Of a stretch of DNA of 64,000 bases, positions 62,601 to 64,000 are shown piece after piece. Where the stretch lies: NCBI RefSeq assembly GCF_001949145.1, contig NW_019091366.1, forward strand, positions 2,188,756-2,252,755. The letters are read 5' to 3'. Below the pieces are notes generated by a model. That model was given only the letters and a program-made list of their open reading frames with translations. It did no database searches and was not told the origin of the DNA. Numbering within the stretch: position 1 is the stretch's first letter; each line of letters starts with the position of its first letter. The translations under genes were made by a program, and so were the position numbers. This DNA is from Acanthaster planci. Its lineage: Eukaryota > Echinodermata > Asteroidea > Valvatida > Acanthasteridae.

Positions 62601-64000
62601 GGCCCTGTAGCCACTAGTGAATGGCTTCTACAGGAATATATGCCTTGTCTAGTCATAGCCACAACATTTGCTATCCTATCCAACCGTTAAACGTTCATTT
62701 CAGATAATTGTCAAGACTGAATTTGTGTTTGAATTCTAGGCAGTTTTCCATCCGGACACAGAGAAGAAGATCTTCATGCCGTTGAGGATGTCAGGTATGT
62801 ATAGAACTGTTATTCACTTGAAAAAAAATTCAAATTTAAATCATTTGCAATCAAATGAGAGGAAAAAAATAGAATTACATGAAGTTGAACGTCACCTGTT
62901 ACCTTGGACAAACACCAATGGACAGAATTGGCAGTTGGTTTTCCCACTACATGCTACAGGTAATGTAGAGTTTTGCATCCCTTCTACTCAACAAGGTGAC
63001 ATTAAGTATTCATTTTAGTCTCCTTTTTATTCTCTGTTTGGCAGGTGTTGTTCCTTTTGGTACAATCGCAGTAGTTGGCATGTTACTGCCAAATCCAACC
63101 CTGGCCTCAACGCTCTTTTGGCAGGTGAGAAGATGCATAAAACATACATGACTCCTCCACCCCTATGCACACCTGCTAAGGAATCTCTGTTCACAATGCA
63201 TAGAACTGGTGCACATATAAGATATGTCCTAGCTGGGGAGATTGTTGCCTCTTTGGAACAATAGACTCAAGATTAGACTTAACTTGAGCACTGTCTGTAG
63301 CTTAGATTTGACTAAGCTCGGACCTGTGCCTAGATTTGGCTAGTCTGTAGATGATAGCAGTCCATTTTATCAACAGTCGATTTATTACCTGTCAAACCAA
63401 GTGAATTTCAAAATCTTACCGCACTATTAATTTTTTTGACAAGCATTGATTCGTAATCAGTGTTTTGAATCTTTAAGCCAGTAAATTTCATCTACGTCAC
63501 TTTATTTTCACAGTGGATAAATCAGAGTCACAATGCCTGTTTCAACTATGCTAACCGTAATGCCACAAAGGTAAGTTGTAATCAGTGAAAGTGTTAATAT
63601 GAAGCTAGAGTCATGTCCAAATCAACTGGTTAGGGCTAGGAGTTGCACGTATCTATGGGAAGTGACTGCTAGCCCCTAGCCACTGGCTTCCATATGTATT
63701 TGTGTTGTTTCTGGCCACATGCACGACTTTAGGATGCAGCCTAAGGCCTAGTGACTTGATGCTACTGAACACAATCACTTTTTGCTACCAGAAACTTGGT
63801 CTTTTACGCATGCTGAAGCCTTTATGCCGGTAAAGTGTATCATGTTGATTCAAAGGCAGTATTGAAGGCAGTGTGAGCATAAATCCTCACGCTTTGGCAA
63901 GTAGGAGCAAGTTTGTCAAGTAAGATACATTAACTCAAACTTTCAGTTAACTGTCTTTGGGTTCCCTAAAATTGACACTTGGAGATCTTTAATTTTTCAG
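59656..64000 (+). CDS. SFXN5: sideroflexin-5, tandem copy B (3' part outside window)
   Basis: Second mitochondrial sideroflexin-5 gene in the same orientation as copy A. Exons seen: 59656-59730, 62178-62246, 62356-62460, 62740-62794, 63045-63124 and 63514-63570, the first 147 residues. The exon structure and phases equal those of copy A; exon 7 is expected just beyond the window. The N-terminus differs ([20 protein letters not shown], three residues longer), and exon 5 reads [14 protein letters not shown] in place of [14 protein letters not shown]. Exons 4 and 6 are identical to copy A at nucleotide level. No stops or frameshifts are visible, so it appears functional so far. Intron 1 is expanded to 2.4 kb by a hAT element, a 45-base tandem repeat and a tRNA-like sequence. 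Confidence 0.92.
60310..60380 (-). repeat. tRNA-Ser/Leu-like degenerate sequence (pseudogene or SINE head)
   Basis: On the minus strand, TGGCCGAGTGGTCAAGGC matches the D-arm and box A of class II tRNAs (Ser, Leu). GAGTTTGAGTC downstream is a box B-like T-loop with substitutions. The 5' end (ACGCTTG) does not pair with the 3' end, so it is not an intact tRNA. It is best read as a tRNA pseudogene or the head of a decayed SINE. Confidence 0.5.
60714..60848. repeat. 45-base tandem repeat, three diverged copies
   Basis: Copies start at 60714, 60759 and 60804, each beginning ATGGAT and containing GAGATTAC and AACACCA(C/G)CCTTAC. They are more diverged than the other minisatellites here, so older. 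Located in intron 1 of SFXN5 copy B. Confidence 0.8.
61375..62124. mobile_element. non-autonomous hAT-type DNA transposon, 750 bp
   Basis: The element begins CAGTGGCGTAACT and ends with the reverse complement of CAGTGGTGTAGCT, so the terminal inverted repeats match at 11 of 13 positions. It is flanked by an exact 8-bp direct repeat, TGCCTTTG, at 61367-61374 and 62125-62132, as expected for a hAT target-site duplication. C/G-rich tracts follow both ends. There is no transposase-like open frame inside, so it must have been moved in trans. It interrupts intron 1 of SFXN5 copy B, ending 53 bases before exon 2. Confidence 0.85.

Overview
The window is animal nuclear DNA. Its genes are split by GT-AG introns, coding exons are short and widely spaced in AT-rich non-coding sequence, and there are no operons. 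Gene content (vax, Mxd and SFXN5 homologues) and the background of TACATGTA-like words and AGGCCTA words suggest a marine invertebrate deuterostome, most likely an ambulacrarian such as an echinoderm or hemichordate. Amphioxus is not excluded. The species assignment is an inference. The assembly is a draft: there is a 25-base N gap at 53111-53135 and single Ns at 55397 and 57260.

Layout, left to right. (1) 1059-2102, plus strand: the last three coding exons of a gene I cannot name. (2) 6158-10314, plus: a complete three-exon vax-class homeobox gene of 279 codons. (3) 12595-14164, plus: a complete two-exon calcineurin-like metallophosphoesterase of 301 codons. (4) 21295-33415, plus: a six-exon Mxd/Mad-family bHLH-zipper repressor of 196 codons with an N-terminal Sin3-binding helix. 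(5) 33416-44851: 11 kb with no gene I can support. (6) 50864 down to 44852, minus: an eight-exon gene of 239 codons combining a DEK_C domain with a SWIB domain, resembling yeast UAF30/Spp27. (7) 51990-57662, plus: a twelve-exon sideroflexin-5 gene of 329 codons, head to head with gene 6. (8) 59656 to beyond 64000, plus: a second, tandem SFXN5 gene, cut by the window edge after exon 6.

The genes do not form one pathway. vax is a developmental transcription factor, Mxd opposes Myc in proliferation control, the DEK_C-SWIB protein is probably chromatin or Pol I associated, and the sideroflexins are inner mitochondrial membrane carriers. Their linkage is informative: human VAX2, MXD1 and SFXN5 lie together on 2p13, so this looks like a surviving piece of an ancestral deuterostome linkage block.

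The strongest unusual signals are in the right third. Exons 2-3 of the first SFXN5 gene appear twice around the N gap, probably a haplotype assembly artefact. The two SFXN5 genes show mosaic identity, with an intron more alike than a neighbouring exon, which suggests gene conversion. A 750-bp non-autonomous hAT element with an intact 8-bp target duplication sits in intron 1 of the second SFXN5 gene. Other observations are a near-perfect 38-bp hairpin at 11675-11759, several minisatellites, a PBX/MEIS-type palindrome upstream of vax, and three CACGTG E-boxes around the Mxd start. I found no clearly novel multi-gene system.
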